Source: Proteus cibi
Lineage (GTDB): Bacteria; Pseudomonadota; Gammaproteobacteria; Enterobacterales; Enterobacteriaceae
Assembly: GCF_003144405.1 (NCBI RefSeq)
Contig: NZ_PENW01000010.1
Location: forward strand, 1-64,000
Length of the DNA: 64,000 bases
Direction of reading: 5' to 3'
Shown here in pieces: positions 9,826 through 19,152 of the stretch. Numbering within the stretch: the first letter of the stretch is position 1; each line of letters starts with the position of its first letter. Under the pieces are notes generated by a model. The model saw only the letters and a list, made by a program, of their open reading frames with translations, was not told where the DNA came from and ran no database searches. The translations under genes and the position numbers were made by a program.

Positions 9826-10710
9826 TTAGTTCAAAGACGAAGAAGCAAATGTATCGCAAGATTTGATACTGCCACTGTTATAGCCTCTCATAAACCAAGT
9901 CTTGCGCTGTTCTGCCGTACCGTGTGTAAAACTATCAGGCACAGCATAACCTTGTTGTTGTTTCTGTAACTTATCATCACCTATCGCTTGCGCCGTTTTG
10001 ATCGCAGTTAATAAATCACTTTCATCAATCCGACCTTCACCTGCGATAAAATGTCCCCACATTCCAGCAAAACAGTCTGCTTGCAACTCTAATTTTACGG
10101 ATAAACGATTTGCCTCTGCTTTTGAACGCGCCATTTGTTGTTTTTCACGCATTTGATTAGTGATACCTAATAAATGCTGAACATGGTGCCCGACTTCATG
10201 TGAAATCACATAACCTTGAGCAAATTCACCTCCGCCACCTAGGCTATGTTTCATTTCATTATAAAAAGAGAGATCTAGATAAATTTTTCTATCTGCGGGG
10301 CAATAAAAAGGTCCCATTATTTTCGTACCTGTACCACATTGCGTTGTAGTGCTGTTGGTATATAAAACAAGTTTAGGATAACTGTATTGTTTGCCTGCTT
10401 GTGCAAAAATAGTTTGCCAAAAATCTTCGGTACTGGCTAAAACGACGCTACTAAAATCTGCCGCTTCATTATAAAGAGCACTTTGCTGTTCGTTGCGTTG
10501 TGGCGCTTGGTTGGTTTCACCCGTTAGTGAGTTAAAGTCAAACCCCATAAAACTGGCTATCACTAAAACAATAATAATCACAAATCCGTATTTAGTGCGT
10601 AATAAAAGTGCAATCAATCCTAATGGGAGATTACCACCGCCAGATGCGGGAGAAGATTGTCCCCTTCGATCTTCAACATTGTCACTTCTTCGGCGATCAT
10701 TCCAGCGCAT
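9826..10710 (-). CDS. ypfJ: neutral zinc metallopeptidase-like protein YpfJ
   Basis: A 294-residue protein of the putative neutral zinc metallopeptidase family (YpfJ type). A charged N-terminus with RWNDRRRSDNVEDRRGQ precedes one membrane helix (about 36-54, FVIIIVLVIASFMGFDF), so the catalytic part is expected in the periplasm. The zinc motif HEVGHH (HExxH, about 172-177) and the downstream ELQADCFAGMWGH are both visible. C-terminal HGTAEQRKTWF is family-typical. Substrate is unknown. E. coli has it in the same order between tmcA and purC. It is 61 bases upstream of the UPF0756 gene on the same strand. Confidence 0.9.
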   Translation of the reverse strand: MRWNDRRRSDNVEDRRGQSSPASGGGNLPLGLIALLLRTKYGFVIIIVLVIASFMGFDFNSLTGETNQAPQRNEQQSALYNEAADFSSVVLASTEDFWQTIFAQAGKQYSYPKLVLYTNSTTTQCGTGTKIMGPFYCPADRKIYLDLSFYNEMKHSLGGGGEFAQGYVISHEVGHHVQHLLGITNQMREKQQMARSKAEANRLSVKLELQADCFAGMWGHFIAGEGRIDESDLLTAIKTAQAIGDDKLQKQQQGYAVPDSFTHGTAEQRKTWFMRGYNSGSIKSCDTFASSSLN

Positions 10711-10976
10711 AACTTATCCCCACATTTTAAATAGACGACTTTAGCTTTATTATGAACAAATTTATCACTTGATTTGAGATAATAACAAATAATTGCAATC
10801 TCTATTCCCTATTTTTTAAAAACAAGATAATAGAGACTATCAGAGTAAAATAGCCCCCGTTATCACAACGAAGAAATAGTCATCATCAGGAATTAAACCT
10901 GCTTTTTTAACGATTTCATAATAGACTTCTTATTTCTACCTTTGTGCTTTTTCTTCACTAATAAACAGATAATTTA

Positions 10977-11675
10977 ATGACTCGAACTCAACGTTTACTC
11001 ACTTTATTACAGATTTTAAAAGAGAATCGCTATCCGATAACAGCAGAAGTACTCGCAGATAAATTACAAATTAGTGTTAGATCTATTTATCGTGATATTG
11101 AATCTTTACGTAATCAAGGTGCTGAAATCACAGGTGAAGCGGGTATAGGTTATCAGCTAAAGTCAGGTTTACTCCTGCCACCATTAACCTTTGATATTAA
11201 TGAACTTGAAGCACTTATTCTGGGGTTACGCTGGGTCGAAAGTAATACAGATCAAGAATTAAGTCACTCGGCATTACGGGCAATTAATAAAATCAATGCT
11301 GTGGTAACAACACGGCATCAAGCCTTACTGGAGCAAAATACCTTATTTGTTCCCACTCACCAAATTATTGAAGTTGATCATACCATTGCTAAAGATATGC
11401 GTTTTAGTTTGCGCGAAGAAAAGAAAGCTCAAATAGATTATAAAGATGCTCAAAAGCAATTAAGCACTCGAATTATTTGGCCCATTGCTGTGGGCTACTT
11501 TCAAGGATCTCAAGTTATTGCCGCATGGTGTGAATTACGACAAAGCTATCGTCATTTTAGGTTAGATAGAATTATCTCTTATGAAGTATTAAGTGATAAT
11601 TTGCCTTACCCAAAAAGTTATTTACTCGATAGATGGAAAAAAGAGATCTTAAAAGAGACTCCTGACAAAAATTGA
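10977..11675 (+). CDS. helix-turn-helix transcriptional regulator with WYL domain (YafY-type)
   Basis: A 232-residue DeoR-like regulator. The N-terminal HTH_11 motif (about 1-60, TAEVLADKLQISVRSIYRDIESLR) is clear. A C-terminal WYL-type ligand-sensing domain spans about 135-215 (IDYKDA, then WPIAVGYFQGSQVIAAWCELRQSYRHFRLDRI). No known effector can be read from the sequence. It lies 92 bases upstream of a glutathione S-transferase gene on the same strand, a common pairing that suggests it regulates that gene. The ATG at 10977 was used; ribosome-binding sequence upstream is poor. Confidence 0.85.
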   Translation: MTRTQRLLTLLQILKENRYPITAEVLADKLQISVRSIYRDIESLRNQGAEITGEAGIGYQLKSGLLLPPLTFDINELEALILGLRWVESNTDQELSHSALRAINKINAVVTTRHQALLEQNTLFVPTHQIIEVDHTIAKDMRFSLREEKKAQIDYKDAQKQLSTRIIWPIAVGYFQGSQVIAAWCELRQSYRHFRLDRIISYEVLSDNLPYPKSYLLDRWKKEILKETPDKN

Positions 11676-11767
11676 CTCACCGTTTACGTAATATCTTCCT
11701 TGCTGTTCTTCGTTTAGCTGTTTCAGTTTAAACAACATCCTATTAATCAACACAGTAAGGAAGCATT

Positions 11768-12379
11768 ATGAGTGAACTTATTCTTTATACTAATACAATG
11801 TCTCGCGGTAACACTGTTGAGCTCTTCTTAAAAATATTAGATGTGTCTTATCAGCGTGTTGAATTAGAGTATGGCGAACCAATGCGTACCCCTGAATATC
11901 TCGCGATTAATCCGATGGCAAAAGTTCCTGCATTAGTTGATGGCAAAATCGTCGTGACAGAGACGGCGGCAATTTGTGCTTATTTAGCAGATAAGTTTAT
12001 TGAAAAAGGATTTGCACCTGCCTTCAATTCACCTGAGCGTGCGGCTTATTATCGTTGGTTCTTTTTTACAGCAGGCCCTATTGAATCCGCATTTACGATG
12101 AAAGAGATTGGTATTGAGCTTAATGAGGAACAGCAAAAATCATCTGGTTTTGGTTCTTTTGAACGCGCTTTTCATTGCTTAGAAACGGGCTTAGCCAGTG
12201 CCCAGCCTTATCTTTGTGGTAAAAATCTGACTGCTGTTGATGTTTATGTAGGTTGTTTCCTTATATTCTTGTGCAAATATGCGCTGATCCAACCTACCCC
12301 ACTGATTAATCAATATATTGATAGCCTTGCGCTGAATAATGAGATTAAACAATTACTAGAAAGCTTAGGATTGCGATAA
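11768..12379 (+). CDS. glutathione S-transferase family protein
   Basis: A 203-residue cytosolic GST. The N-terminal thioredoxin-fold domain (about 1-80) has SRGNTVELFLKIL, the conserved cis-proline segment AKVPALV and the glutathione-contact motif ETAAICAYLAD. An all-helical C-terminal domain follows (about 88-200, with TAVDVYVGCFL). Substrate cannot be read. AAGGAAGC lies at a normal distance before the ATG. The WYL regulator is directly upstream and a bidirectional terminator lies 92 bases downstream. It is not present at the corresponding E. coli position. Confidence 0.85.
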   Translation: MSELILYTNTMSRGNTVELFLKILDVSYQRVELEYGEPMRTPEYLAINPMAKVPALVDGKIVVTETAAICAYLADKFIEKGFAPAFNSPERAAYYRWFFFTAGPIESAFTMKEIGIELNEEQQKSSGFGSFERAFHCLETGLASAQPYLCGKNLTAVDVYVGCFLIFLCKYALIQPTPLINQYIDSLALNNEIKQLLESLGLR

Positions 12380-12470
12380 GTTTTCTTATGATTAAGCATA
12401 ACTCAATCAAGCTATCTCTATAACTGCCGAATTATGCTCGTTTACTACATTCCATTTTACCGTCTAAGAC

Positions 12471-12498
12471 AAAAGGTCAGCTTTTAAGCTGACCTTTT
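12471..12498. terminator. bidirectional terminator between GST gene and purC
   Basis: Perfect 13-base arms AAAAGGTCAGCTT and AAGCTGACCTTTT with a 2-base spacer. A-rich and T-rich flanks on both sides let it serve both the GST gene (plus strand) and purC (minus strand). Confidence 0.88.
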
Positions 12499-12539
12499 CT
12501 AATGACATCTTGTTTAGCTTGACGTAATCGTTTGCGTAT

Positions 12540-13253
12540 TTAGTCTAAAGAAACACCGATTCGACGTGCAACTTCTTCGTATGCTTCGATTAATCCGCCT
12601 AAGCTTTGACGGAAACGGTCTTTATCCATTTTATCTAACGTGTTTTTATCCCATAGACGGCTTCCATCAGGAGAGAATTCATCACCTAATACCACTTTGC
12701 CATGAAATAGACCAAACTCTAGTTTAAAATCGACTAAAATAAGTCCTGCTTTATCAAAGAGTTCGCTAAGGACATCGTTTGCTTTATAGCTCAAACGTTT
12801 CATTTCTGCGAGGTTTTCTTTAGACACCCAACCAAAGGTTTCACAGTAAGATTCATTGACCATCGGATCATGACGCGCATCATCCTTTAAGAATAAATCA
12901 AAGATGGGTGGGTTTAAAAGTGTACCTTCTTCGATACCTAAACGTTTGACTAATGATCCCGCTGCACGATTACGGATAACGCATTCAACAGGTACCATAT
13001 CGAGTTTTTTTACTAGCACTTCATTATCAGAAAGCAAACGTTCCATCTGCGTTGGGATACCCGCTTCTTCCAGTTTATTCATAATGAAATGGTTAAATTT
13101 GTTATTTACCATACCTTTACGATCAAACTGTTCAATACGTTGGCCATCTAACGCTGATGTATCATTTCTGAATTCAAGGATAAGAAAATCAGAAGATTCA
13201 GTGGCATAGACCGTTTTGGCTTTTCCACGATACAACTCAGCTTTTTTCTGCAT
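12540..13253 (-). CDS. purC: phosphoribosylaminoimidazole-succinocarboxamide synthase PurC
   Basis: Purine biosynthesis: ATP-dependent condensation of CAIR with aspartate to SAICAR. The 237-residue protein equals E. coli PurC in length and nearly in sequence ([18 protein letters not shown] at the N-terminus, [25 protein letters not shown]). The start at 13253 (MQKKAEL) fits the family; the frame is open to a start three codons upstream at 13262. As in E. coli it is in the purC-bamC-dapA neighbourhood, but here a PAP2 phosphatase gene separates it from bamC. I could not find a good PurR box upstream. Confidence 0.97.
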   Translation of the reverse strand: MQKKAELYRGKAKTVYATESSDFLILEFRNDTSALDGQRIEQFDRKGMVNNKFNHFIMNKLEEAGIPTQMERLLSDNEVLVKKLDMVPVECVIRNRAAGSLVKRLGIEEGTLLNPPIFDLFLKDDARHDPMVNESYCETFGWVSKENLAEMKRLSYKANDVLSELFDKAGLILVDFKLEFGLFHGKVVLGDEFSPDGSRLWDKNTLDKMDKDRFRQSLGGLIEAYEEVARRIGVSLD

Positions 13254-13262
13254 CTGACACAC

Positions 13263-13742
13263 TCCAAAGATGTGATAGGTTTAACAAGAAATTTGCTTCC
13301 CCTACTCTACTCTAGATTAGATAAAAAAGCTTTTAAAACGTGAGTACTATCACTAAAAAATCTCATCTACAACGTACTGCTCACAACGTTTTTTTGTTGA
13401 ACACCACGCCATCATTAGATGATGATATTCCAATTAATTCTATTGCGTCATGACACTAATAAAAGGGAGATTTGATAAAATCAGAATATATAAAATATAA
13501 AAAGTCAGAATAAGAATAATTATAGATTATATCACCACATGATTTCTATTTTCAGAAGATATTTTTAGTAAGCATGAGAGCTTTTTCAAATTACATTTAT
13601 TTTGAATAATCAACAATAAAAAACCAGACTAGTTTCTTTGTATTGAAAAGTAATCTGGTTATCAATATTAGTATCAACAAGTTTTAATGATTTATCCCTT
13701 ATCTATTTTTATATTTAATCTCTTAATAACATCATGCTTTAA
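13263..13742. other. purC / PAP2 intergenic region
   Basis: About 480 AT-rich bases without a credible gene. It contains the purC promoter region and, near 13620-13660, a likely terminator for the PAP2 gene. Nothing else stands out. Confidence 0.5.
13622..13660 (-). terminator. likely terminator of the PAP2 phosphatase gene
   Basis: Arms AACCAGA (13622-13628) and TCTGGTT (13654-13660) flank a long loop. On the minus strand the stem is followed by a T-rich run (plus-strand A run just left of 13622). Confidence 0.5.
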
Positions 13743-14333
13743 TTAAATAATGAAACAGTAGATCTCATAAGCAAACCAGCCTAATAAAGCCCCAGCAGGT
13801 AAATCAATTAAGTAATGTTGTTTTGTAAACATGCAAGATAATGCAATAAATAATGGGAATAAGAAAACCCATGGTCCTAAAGTTGCATAAGCAAGACATG
13901 CCGTGAGTGTTGCAACGGAAACATGCATACTTGGGAAGCAGTTTGAGGAGTCATCAAAATACTGAACAAACTTAAGGAATTTCTCTGACGCTGTTTTTCC
14001 TGGGTTTAAAGTGCGCCAATGTGCAGGGGTTGCAACAGGGAACACAACAAAGAAAAACATTTGCATGACTAACAAAACAATATAACTAAAAACAATCATA
14101 ATAAATTGTCTTGAGTCTTGAATGATCCAATTGAGATATAAAATTGCAGGATAATATAAAAAGCTATAGATCCATGACCACCATGGCCAGAAAGGAATTT
14201 TTTCATCAATCGGTGAATTAATAATTTTCACTTCTCTCAATGTATATCGTTGAGTAAAAAAATAAAATTGATAAACACCTACAATGAGTATCCCACTTAA
14301 TATCAAGTGAATAATCATATCACCTGCACTCAT
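13743..14333 (-). CDS. PAP2-superfamily membrane phosphatase
   Basis: A 196-residue integral membrane protein of the PAP2 superfamily, Aur1/Ipt1-like branch by appearance. Phosphatase motif C2 is represented by NCFPSMHVSVA (about 131-141) and motif C3 by KQHYLIDLPAG (about 171-181), giving the catalytic histidine pair. About six membrane helices are expected. Members dephosphorylate or transfer head groups from phospholipids or undecaprenyl pyrophosphate, but the substrate here is unknown. It sits between purC and bamC, where E. coli has no gene, so it is an insertion into a conserved block. Confidence 0.8.
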   Translation of the reverse strand: MSAGDMIIHLILSGILIVGVYQFYFFTQRYTLREVKIINSPIDEKIPFWPWWSWIYSFLYYPAILYLNWIIQDSRQFIMIVFSYIVLLVMQMFFFVVFPVATPAHWRTLNPGKTASEKFLKFVQYFDDSSNCFPSMHVSVATLTACLAYATLGPWVFLFPLFIALSCMFTKQHYLIDLPAGALLGWFAYEIYCFII

Positions 14334-14569
14334 AAATACTCCTTCATATAGTCAGAGAATGCTTTGTTATTTTTATTTAAGTCTAAGAATTGACGCAATA
14401 TTGCATAAATTTAAGCGTATTGCATTAAGATTAATATTATTAATAAAATTAAATTAAACCCTATCATTAAAAGAGCATTTAATTAATAATGCTTAGTCTG
14501 ATAATTCCAATTGCATTTTTATAAATAAATTTCAATTTAGATTAATGCCATTATGTTCAAGGCATAAAA

Positions 14570-14601
14570 AAGCCGCACAATAAATAAATATTGTGCGGCT
14601 T
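14570..14601 (-). terminator. terminator of dapA-bamC
   Basis: Arms AAGCCGCACAAT and ATTGTGCGGCTT (12 bases, perfect) with an 8-base loop, 24 bases after the bamC stop. A run of A on the plus side gives a T tail to minus-strand transcripts. Confidence 0.88.
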
Positions 14602-14624
14602 CTCCTATTTTTAAGAAATAAGAC

Positions 14625-15671
14625 TTATCTAACAGGCTTACTGAAAGCTGCTTTCAGTGCAGCAACCATTTGATCATTTTGTGATTGTGTTAATGGTTTA
14701 CCTTTATCACTGATAAATTGTAAACTACTGCGGTTATTTAAATCACCGACTTGTAATTTATAATCAGCTTCTTCAACAGTAGGTCTATCAACACCTAATG
14801 CACTCCAGTTGGCACTGCTCATTCCTTTATAGGTTACTTCAATTGAACCCTTAGAACGTGTGCGATCGCCCATCTTCATACCAACACTTTCTAATGCGAT
14901 AGGTAATCTATCCCAAACCACATCAAATGGCGCACGAACGATAATCACTGGAAGACCTGCATTATCACTGCCACTTTGGACATCGATAATACCTTGTAAA
15001 CTGCTGTTTGCCGTATTTTCGCTTAAATTACGCATACGGTTTAAGCCATCAACCAATTCGTTAAGCATTAAAATATTGTAACGCTTTACTTCAGCCGGAT
15101 CAGTCATTTCAGTTTCGCCTTGGCGTAAACCTTCGTTAGTCACTGTTAACGAAATAACATTGCCTGACTGTGCAATCACTAAGCGTTGACGTGTTTGGAA
15201 AGGTACGTTTTCATCAGCACGCAACCATGTTATCCAATCAGTATGGATCTCTTTTTGCCCAGCATCACTTTTAGTAATCGCAACACCTTTATCTTTTAAG
15301 ATGGTGCTAACTTGCTCATACAAAGTTGTATTTTCAGGTGAGTTTGGTAATAACAAACGGCTGTTATCTGCATTATTTTCACTGCGTGAACCACTTAACA
15401 GATTCAGTGCTTGAGTTGGTGGACGAATATCAAGCGCTAAACCAACAGGTTCAGTTTTTTTAGGGGTTGGAATGTCATATTCCCCATTTTGCAAAGGCAA
15501 CACCATACCCGCCGGAATCGCTAAATTCTTTAGCCCTGCCGTCTCTAAATAAGACTCATCACCACTGACCTGACGTTTATAGCGCTGATCACTTGAACAG
15601 GCTGCCAGTAAAACCACCAGCGACAGACCCGCGACTTTCATAATCTTTGATTTATGCAATAGTGTTGCCAT
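14625..15671 (-). CDS. bamC: outer-membrane assembly lipoprotein BamC
   Basis: Lipoprotein subunit of the BAM complex, which inserts beta-barrel proteins into the outer membrane. The 348-residue precursor has a signal peptide with lipobox LLAAC (cysteine at about 25), followed by SSDQRYKRQVSGDESYL, the conserved unstructured segment that binds BamD. Two helix-grip domains follow (about 110-215 and 225-345), ending in LQVGDLNNRSSLQFI and LTQSQNDQMV as in E. coli BamC (344 residues). It starts 16 bases after dapA, the usual operon order dapA-bamC. Confidence 0.96.
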   Translation of the reverse strand: MATLLHKSKIMKVAGLSLVVLLAACSSDQRYKRQVSGDESYLETAGLKNLAIPAGMVLPLQNGEYDIPTPKKTEPVGLALDIRPPTQALNLLSGSRSENNADNSRLLLPNSPENTTLYEQVSTILKDKGVAITKSDAGQKEIHTDWITWLRADENVPFQTRQRLVIAQSGNVISLTVTNEGLRQGETEMTDPAEVKRYNILMLNELVDGLNRMRNLSENTANSSLQGIIDVQSGSDNAGLPVIIVRAPFDVVWDRLPIALESVGMKMGDRTRSKGSIEVTYKGMSSANWSALGVDRPTVEEADYKLQVGDLNNRSSLQFISDKGKPLTQSQNDQMVAALKAAFSKPVR

Positions 15672-15687
15672 TAAAATTCCCTAAGTT

Positions 15688-16587
15688 TTACAGTATTCCC
15701 GCTGTTAACAGCGCTTTCTCAACAATTTGCTGACCTGATGATGTCAACGGAGTCATAGGTAAGCGCAATGTGGCGTCTTCAATCAATCCAATACGTTGAC
15801 ACGCCCATTTAGCTGGGATTGGATTAGGTTCAACAAATAACTGATGATGTAAGTCCATCAGACGTCGATTAAGTTCACGTGCTTTCGCAAACTCACCCGC
15901 ATTTGCTAATCGACATAATTCTACCATCTCTGACGCAGCAACGTTAGCAGTAACCGAAATAACACCATGGCCGCCAAGTTGCATAAAGTCTAATGATGAT
16001 GCGTCATCGCCACTTAATAGGATAAAACTATCATCATTAACCAACTCTTGGATTTGACTAACACGACTTAAGTTCCCTGTCGCCTCTTTAATTGCCACAA
16101 TATTATCCAACTTGGCTAAACGTGCAACTGTTACAGGCAATAAATCGCATCCCGTACGACCCGGTACATTATACAGGATTTGTGGTAATGCTGTGCTTTC
16201 AGAAATCGCTTTAAAGTGTTGATATAACCCTTCTTGTGACGGCTTATTATAATATGGCGTTACACTTAAACAACCAGCAATACCTTTATTTTCAAACTGT
16301 TGTGTAAACCAAACAGCTTCAGATGTTGCATTAGCACCTGTACCCGCAATAACAGGAATACGCCCATCAGCCATATCTAATGTCATTAGAACAACATCAA
16401 CATGCTCATCATGACTTAATGTTGCAGATTCACCTGTTGTCCCGACAGAAACAATCGCCGCACTGCCTGCATTAACATGATAGTCAACTAATTTACGTAA
16501 ACTAACCCGGTCAACATTGCCTTTTGCGTCCATTGGTGTAACCAATGCCACCATACTGCCTGTAAAATTAAATTCGTTATTCACCAT
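15688..16587 (-). CDS. dapA: 4-hydroxy-tetrahydrodipicolinate synthase DapA
   Basis: First committed step of the DAP/lysine branch: condenses pyruvate with aspartate semialdehyde. The 299-residue TIM-barrel protein has the GTTGESATL motif (about 49-57), the catalytic tyrosine in [10 protein letters not shown] (about 136-145) and the Schiff-base lysine in VAIKEATGN (about 166-174). The N-terminus [19 protein letters not shown] is seven residues longer than in E. coli, with GGAG-like sequence upstream of the chosen ATG. It is divergent from gcvR and leads into bamC. Confidence 0.97.
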   Translation of the reverse strand: MVNNEFNFTGSMVALVTPMDAKGNVDRVSLRKLVDYHVNAGSAAIVSVGTTGESATLSHDEHVDVVLMTLDMADGRIPVIAGTGANATSEAVWFTQQFENKGIAGCLSVTPYYNKPSQEGLYQHFKAISESTALPQILYNVPGRTGCDLLPVTVARLAKLDNIVAIKEATGNLSRVSQIQELVNDDSFILLSGDDASSLDFMQLGGHGVISVTANVAASEMVELCRLANAGEFAKARELNRRLMDLHHQLFVEPNPIPAKWACQRIGLIEDATLRLPMTPLTSSGQQIVEKALLTAGIL

Positions 16588-16802
16588 AATTATTGCTCCG
16601 AGATAGACGTATACTCAATGGTACTCATTCATTGCTCTATTGAAAACTACTTAACTCTAGGTTTCTAATGAAATTTGCTAATATTCTTTGATGTGAATTA
16701 AAGAGATATAATAATTAAAGATAGTGAGCAAGGGATCTTGGCAGACATCGAAATTTGTGTTTACCTGTTAAGAATAAACTGAAAGTCAAAAGGAACCTTA
16801 TT

Positions 16803-17360
16803 TTGCCCATACCTGATAAACATTTTCTCGTCATTACTGCATTAGGTGCTGACCGTCCTGGTATTGTTGATACCATTACACAATTAGTCAGCCAATGCGG
16901 ATGTAATATCGAGGACAGCCGACTTGCGATGTTTGGTCAAGAGTTTACGTTTATCATGCTACTTTCAGGTGGCTGGAACGCTATCGCACAATTAGAAGCG
17001 TTGTTGCCCATTAAAAGTGCGGAACTGGATTTATTGACCGTAATGAAAAGAACCACCAATGGTGCACCAATTACCTATCCTTCAACAATCGCAGCGAAAG
17101 TTGATATTGAAGATGCACCCGGTATTGTTGAACGCTTTACTAATCTATTTAGCCAACATAATTTTAATCTTGCTGAATTAATATCTAAAACACATCCATC
17201 AGAAGATGGCTCACCTGCCCGTTTAGAAATACAAATTACGGCGCATAATCCATTAGATGATCATGGTCTTGTTATTAATGAGAAATTTAATCAATTATGT
17301 ACAGAGTTAAACGCTCAAGGCACAATAAGTATCGTAAATAGTCTGATGATGAAACAGTAA
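16803..17360 (+). CDS. gcvR: glycine cleavage system transcriptional repressor GcvR
   Basis: GcvR antagonises the activator GcvA at the gcvTHP promoter when glycine is scarce. Two ACT domains are visible: about 7-80 (FLVITALGADRPGIVDTIT, then CNIEDSRLAMFGQEFTFIMLLSG) and about 95-175 (VDIEDAPGIVERFTNLF). No ATG suits the N-terminus; the TTG at 16803 has AAAGGAAC at proper spacing and yields 185 residues, close to the 190 of E. coli. The more upstream TTG at 16755 has no ribosome-binding sequence. It is followed 18 bases later by bcp, as in E. coli. Confidence 0.92.
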   Translation: MPIPDKHFLVITALGADRPGIVDTITQLVSQCGCNIEDSRLAMFGQEFTFIMLLSGGWNAIAQLEALLPIKSAELDLLTVMKRTTNGAPITYPSTIAAKVDIEDAPGIVERFTNLFSQHNFNLAELISKTHPSEDGSPARLEIQITAHNPLDDHGLVINEKFNQLCTELNAQGTISIVNSLMMKQ

Positions 17361-17378
17361 AAAATGGAGAATGACCTA

Positions 17379-17849
17379 ATGAACCCATTAAAAGCCGGTG
17401 AAAAGGCGCCTCAATTCAGTCTGCCCGACCAAGATGGAGAAACAATTAATTTATCTGATTTCGCAGGCCAACGTGTGCTCGTTTATTTTTACCCTAAAGC
17501 AATGACACCTGGTTGTACAACGCAAGCTTGTGGCTTACGTGATGAAATGGATGCACTAAAAAAAGCCAAAGTTGAAGTATTAGGTATCAGCACAGATAAA
17601 TCAGAAAAACTTTCCCGTTTCGCTGAAAAAGAGATGTTAAATTTCACGTTGCTTTCAGATGAAGATCATAAGATCGCAGAACAGTTTGGTATCTGGGGAG
17701 AAAAGCAATTTATGGGAAAAACGTACGATGGCATTCATCGTACCACCTTCTTAATTGATAAAAATGGTGTTATCGAACACGTATTTGATAACTTTAAAAC
17801 CAGTAATCACCATCAAGTCGTTCTCGAATATCTCACTCAACATCCATAA
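17379..17849 (+). CDS. bcp: thioredoxin-dependent thiol peroxidase Bcp
   Basis: Peroxiredoxin of the Bcp/PrxQ group reducing peroxides and lipid hydroperoxides with thioredoxin. The 156-residue protein matches E. coli Bcp closely: peroxidatic and resolving cysteines appear in AMTPGCTTQACGLRDEM (Cys about 46 and 51). The start at 17379 (MNPLKAGEKAP) equals the E. coli N-terminus and has GGAGA 8 bases upstream; an ATG at 17364 in frame overlaps that site. It forms a short operon with gcvR and ends at a strong bidirectional terminator. Confidence 0.95.
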   Translation: MNPLKAGEKAPQFSLPDQDGETINLSDFAGQRVLVYFYPKAMTPGCTTQACGLRDEMDALKKAKVEVLGISTDKSEKLSRFAEKEMLNFTLLSDEDHKIAEQFGIWGEKQFMGKTYDGIHRTTFLIDKNGVIEHVFDNFKTSNHHQVVLEYLTQHP

Positions 17850-17870
17850 TAAAATCGTCGAATAGATAAA

Positions 17871-17898
17871 AAAACAGACAGCGTACACTGTCTGTTTT
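17871..17898. terminator. bidirectional terminator between bcp and perM
   Basis: Arms AAAACAGACAG and CTGTCTGTTTT (11 bases, perfect), loop CGTACA, with A and T runs on both flanks. It lies 21 bases after bcp and 23 bases after the end of perM on the other strand. Confidence 0.9.
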
Positions 17899-17921
17899 TA
17901 TCTGTGCATTCAATATCTTAT

Positions 17922-18998
17922 TTAGCTTTTCTTTATATGTTGTTCATTTGCAATTTCATCGGGTAATGCATGCAATACTGCTTTGATCAGCGTTGCTAAT
18001 GGAATAGCAAAGAAAACGCCCCAAAAACCCCACATTCCACCAAATATAATAACGGACAATATAATGACCAAAGGGTGCATATTTACAGCTTCAGAATACA
18101 GAATTGGCACTAATAAATTGCTATCTAATCCTTGAACAACAAGATAAGCGATAAATAACGCCCAGAAATCAGAGCCTAATCCCCACTGAGATAATGCAAT
18201 CACAATAACGGGGATCGTTGCTAAAACAGCACCAACATAAGGGACTAAAACAGAAACACCGACGATCACCGCAAGTAATACAGAGTAACGCAAGTCAAAG
18301 AAAGCAAAGACAAAATAAGTGAAAATACCCACAATGATCATTTCAGTGACTTTACCGCGAATATAATTGGTAATTTGCTGATTAACTTCAATCCAAACTT
18401 GGGCGGCTAATATTCTGTTTTTTGGTAAAACACGACGAACCGCATTAAGCATCTGTTGCTTATCTTTAAGTAAGAAGAACGTCATTAAAGGAACCAGAAT
18501 AAGATAAATCGACAGTGTAATAATTCCGATTAACGAAGCTAAAGACACTTTTAATACAGATTCAGCCACCGTTGAAAACTTACTGCGTAAGTTTTCTGCC
18601 ATCATATCAACAATGCCAGCATCCATTAATGCAGGGAAACGATCGGGTAATTCATGTGCAAATTCATTAAACTTATTAATCATATTAGGGATATCTGAAA
18701 TCAGTGTCATTCCCTGTTGCCACACGGTTGGCGCTAAAATCAAAATAACAATGGCACTAATACCGATAAAGAGTGTCAGAATTATCGATACTGCCCATAT
18801 ACGAGCGCATCCTAATTTTTCAAGTAAATGCGTTGGCCACTCTAAAAGATAGGCAAGCACAATTGCCACTAATAAAGGAGCAAGTATGCCACTGAAGAAA
18901 TACAGAATTGAAAAGCCGGCAATCAAAATAACCACAAGGGCGATAACTTGTGGATCAGCAAATCGGCGTTTGTACCATTGAACAAGCAAGTCCAGCAT
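17922..18998 (-). CDS. perM: AI-2E family inner-membrane transporter PerM
   Basis: A 358-residue protein of the AI-2E exporter superfamily with about eight membrane helices and the typical pattern of two helices at the N-terminus, a soluble segment (about 85-145) and a hydrophobic C-terminal half with GVSVLVPYVGAVLATIPV and GLDSNLLVPILYSEAVNMHPLVIIL. E. coli PerM is 353 residues and likewise divergent from bepA. Substrate is unknown; transport of AI-2 is shown only for some relatives. Its N-terminus MLDLLVQWYKRRFADPQ fits the family start. Confidence 0.92.
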   Translation of the reverse strand: MLDLLVQWYKRRFADPQVIALVVILIAGFSILYFFSGILAPLLVAIVLAYLLEWPTHLLEKLGCARIWAVSIILTLFIGISAIVILILAPTVWQQGMTLISDIPNMINKFNEFAHELPDRFPALMDAGIVDMMAENLRSKFSTVAESVLKVSLASLIGIITLSIYLILVPLMTFFLLKDKQQMLNAVRRVLPKNRILAAQVWIEVNQQITNYIRGKVTEMIIVGIFTYFVFAFFDLRYSVLLAVIVGVSVLVPYVGAVLATIPVIVIALSQWGLGSDFWALFIAYLVVQGLDSNLLVPILYSEAVNMHPLVIILSVIIFGGMWGFWGVFFAIPLATLIKAVLHALPDEIANEQHIKKS

Positions 18999-19152
18999 GA
19001 AAATAAAGATCCTTTATAATAATCAGAACAATAGAGCTGTATGTATTCATTTACATAAGCAATAATCTTTTGACAGATTTTACGTTAGGTTTTGCTATCA
19101 TACATCATTAATTATTAATTTTTCGTTAAGATAGCCATCAGGATACAGTTGT

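Noticed and set aside
13385-13401. PurR-like CACAACGTTTTTTT upstream of purC
   Set aside because: Only about half of the consensus positions match and the right half-site is absent.
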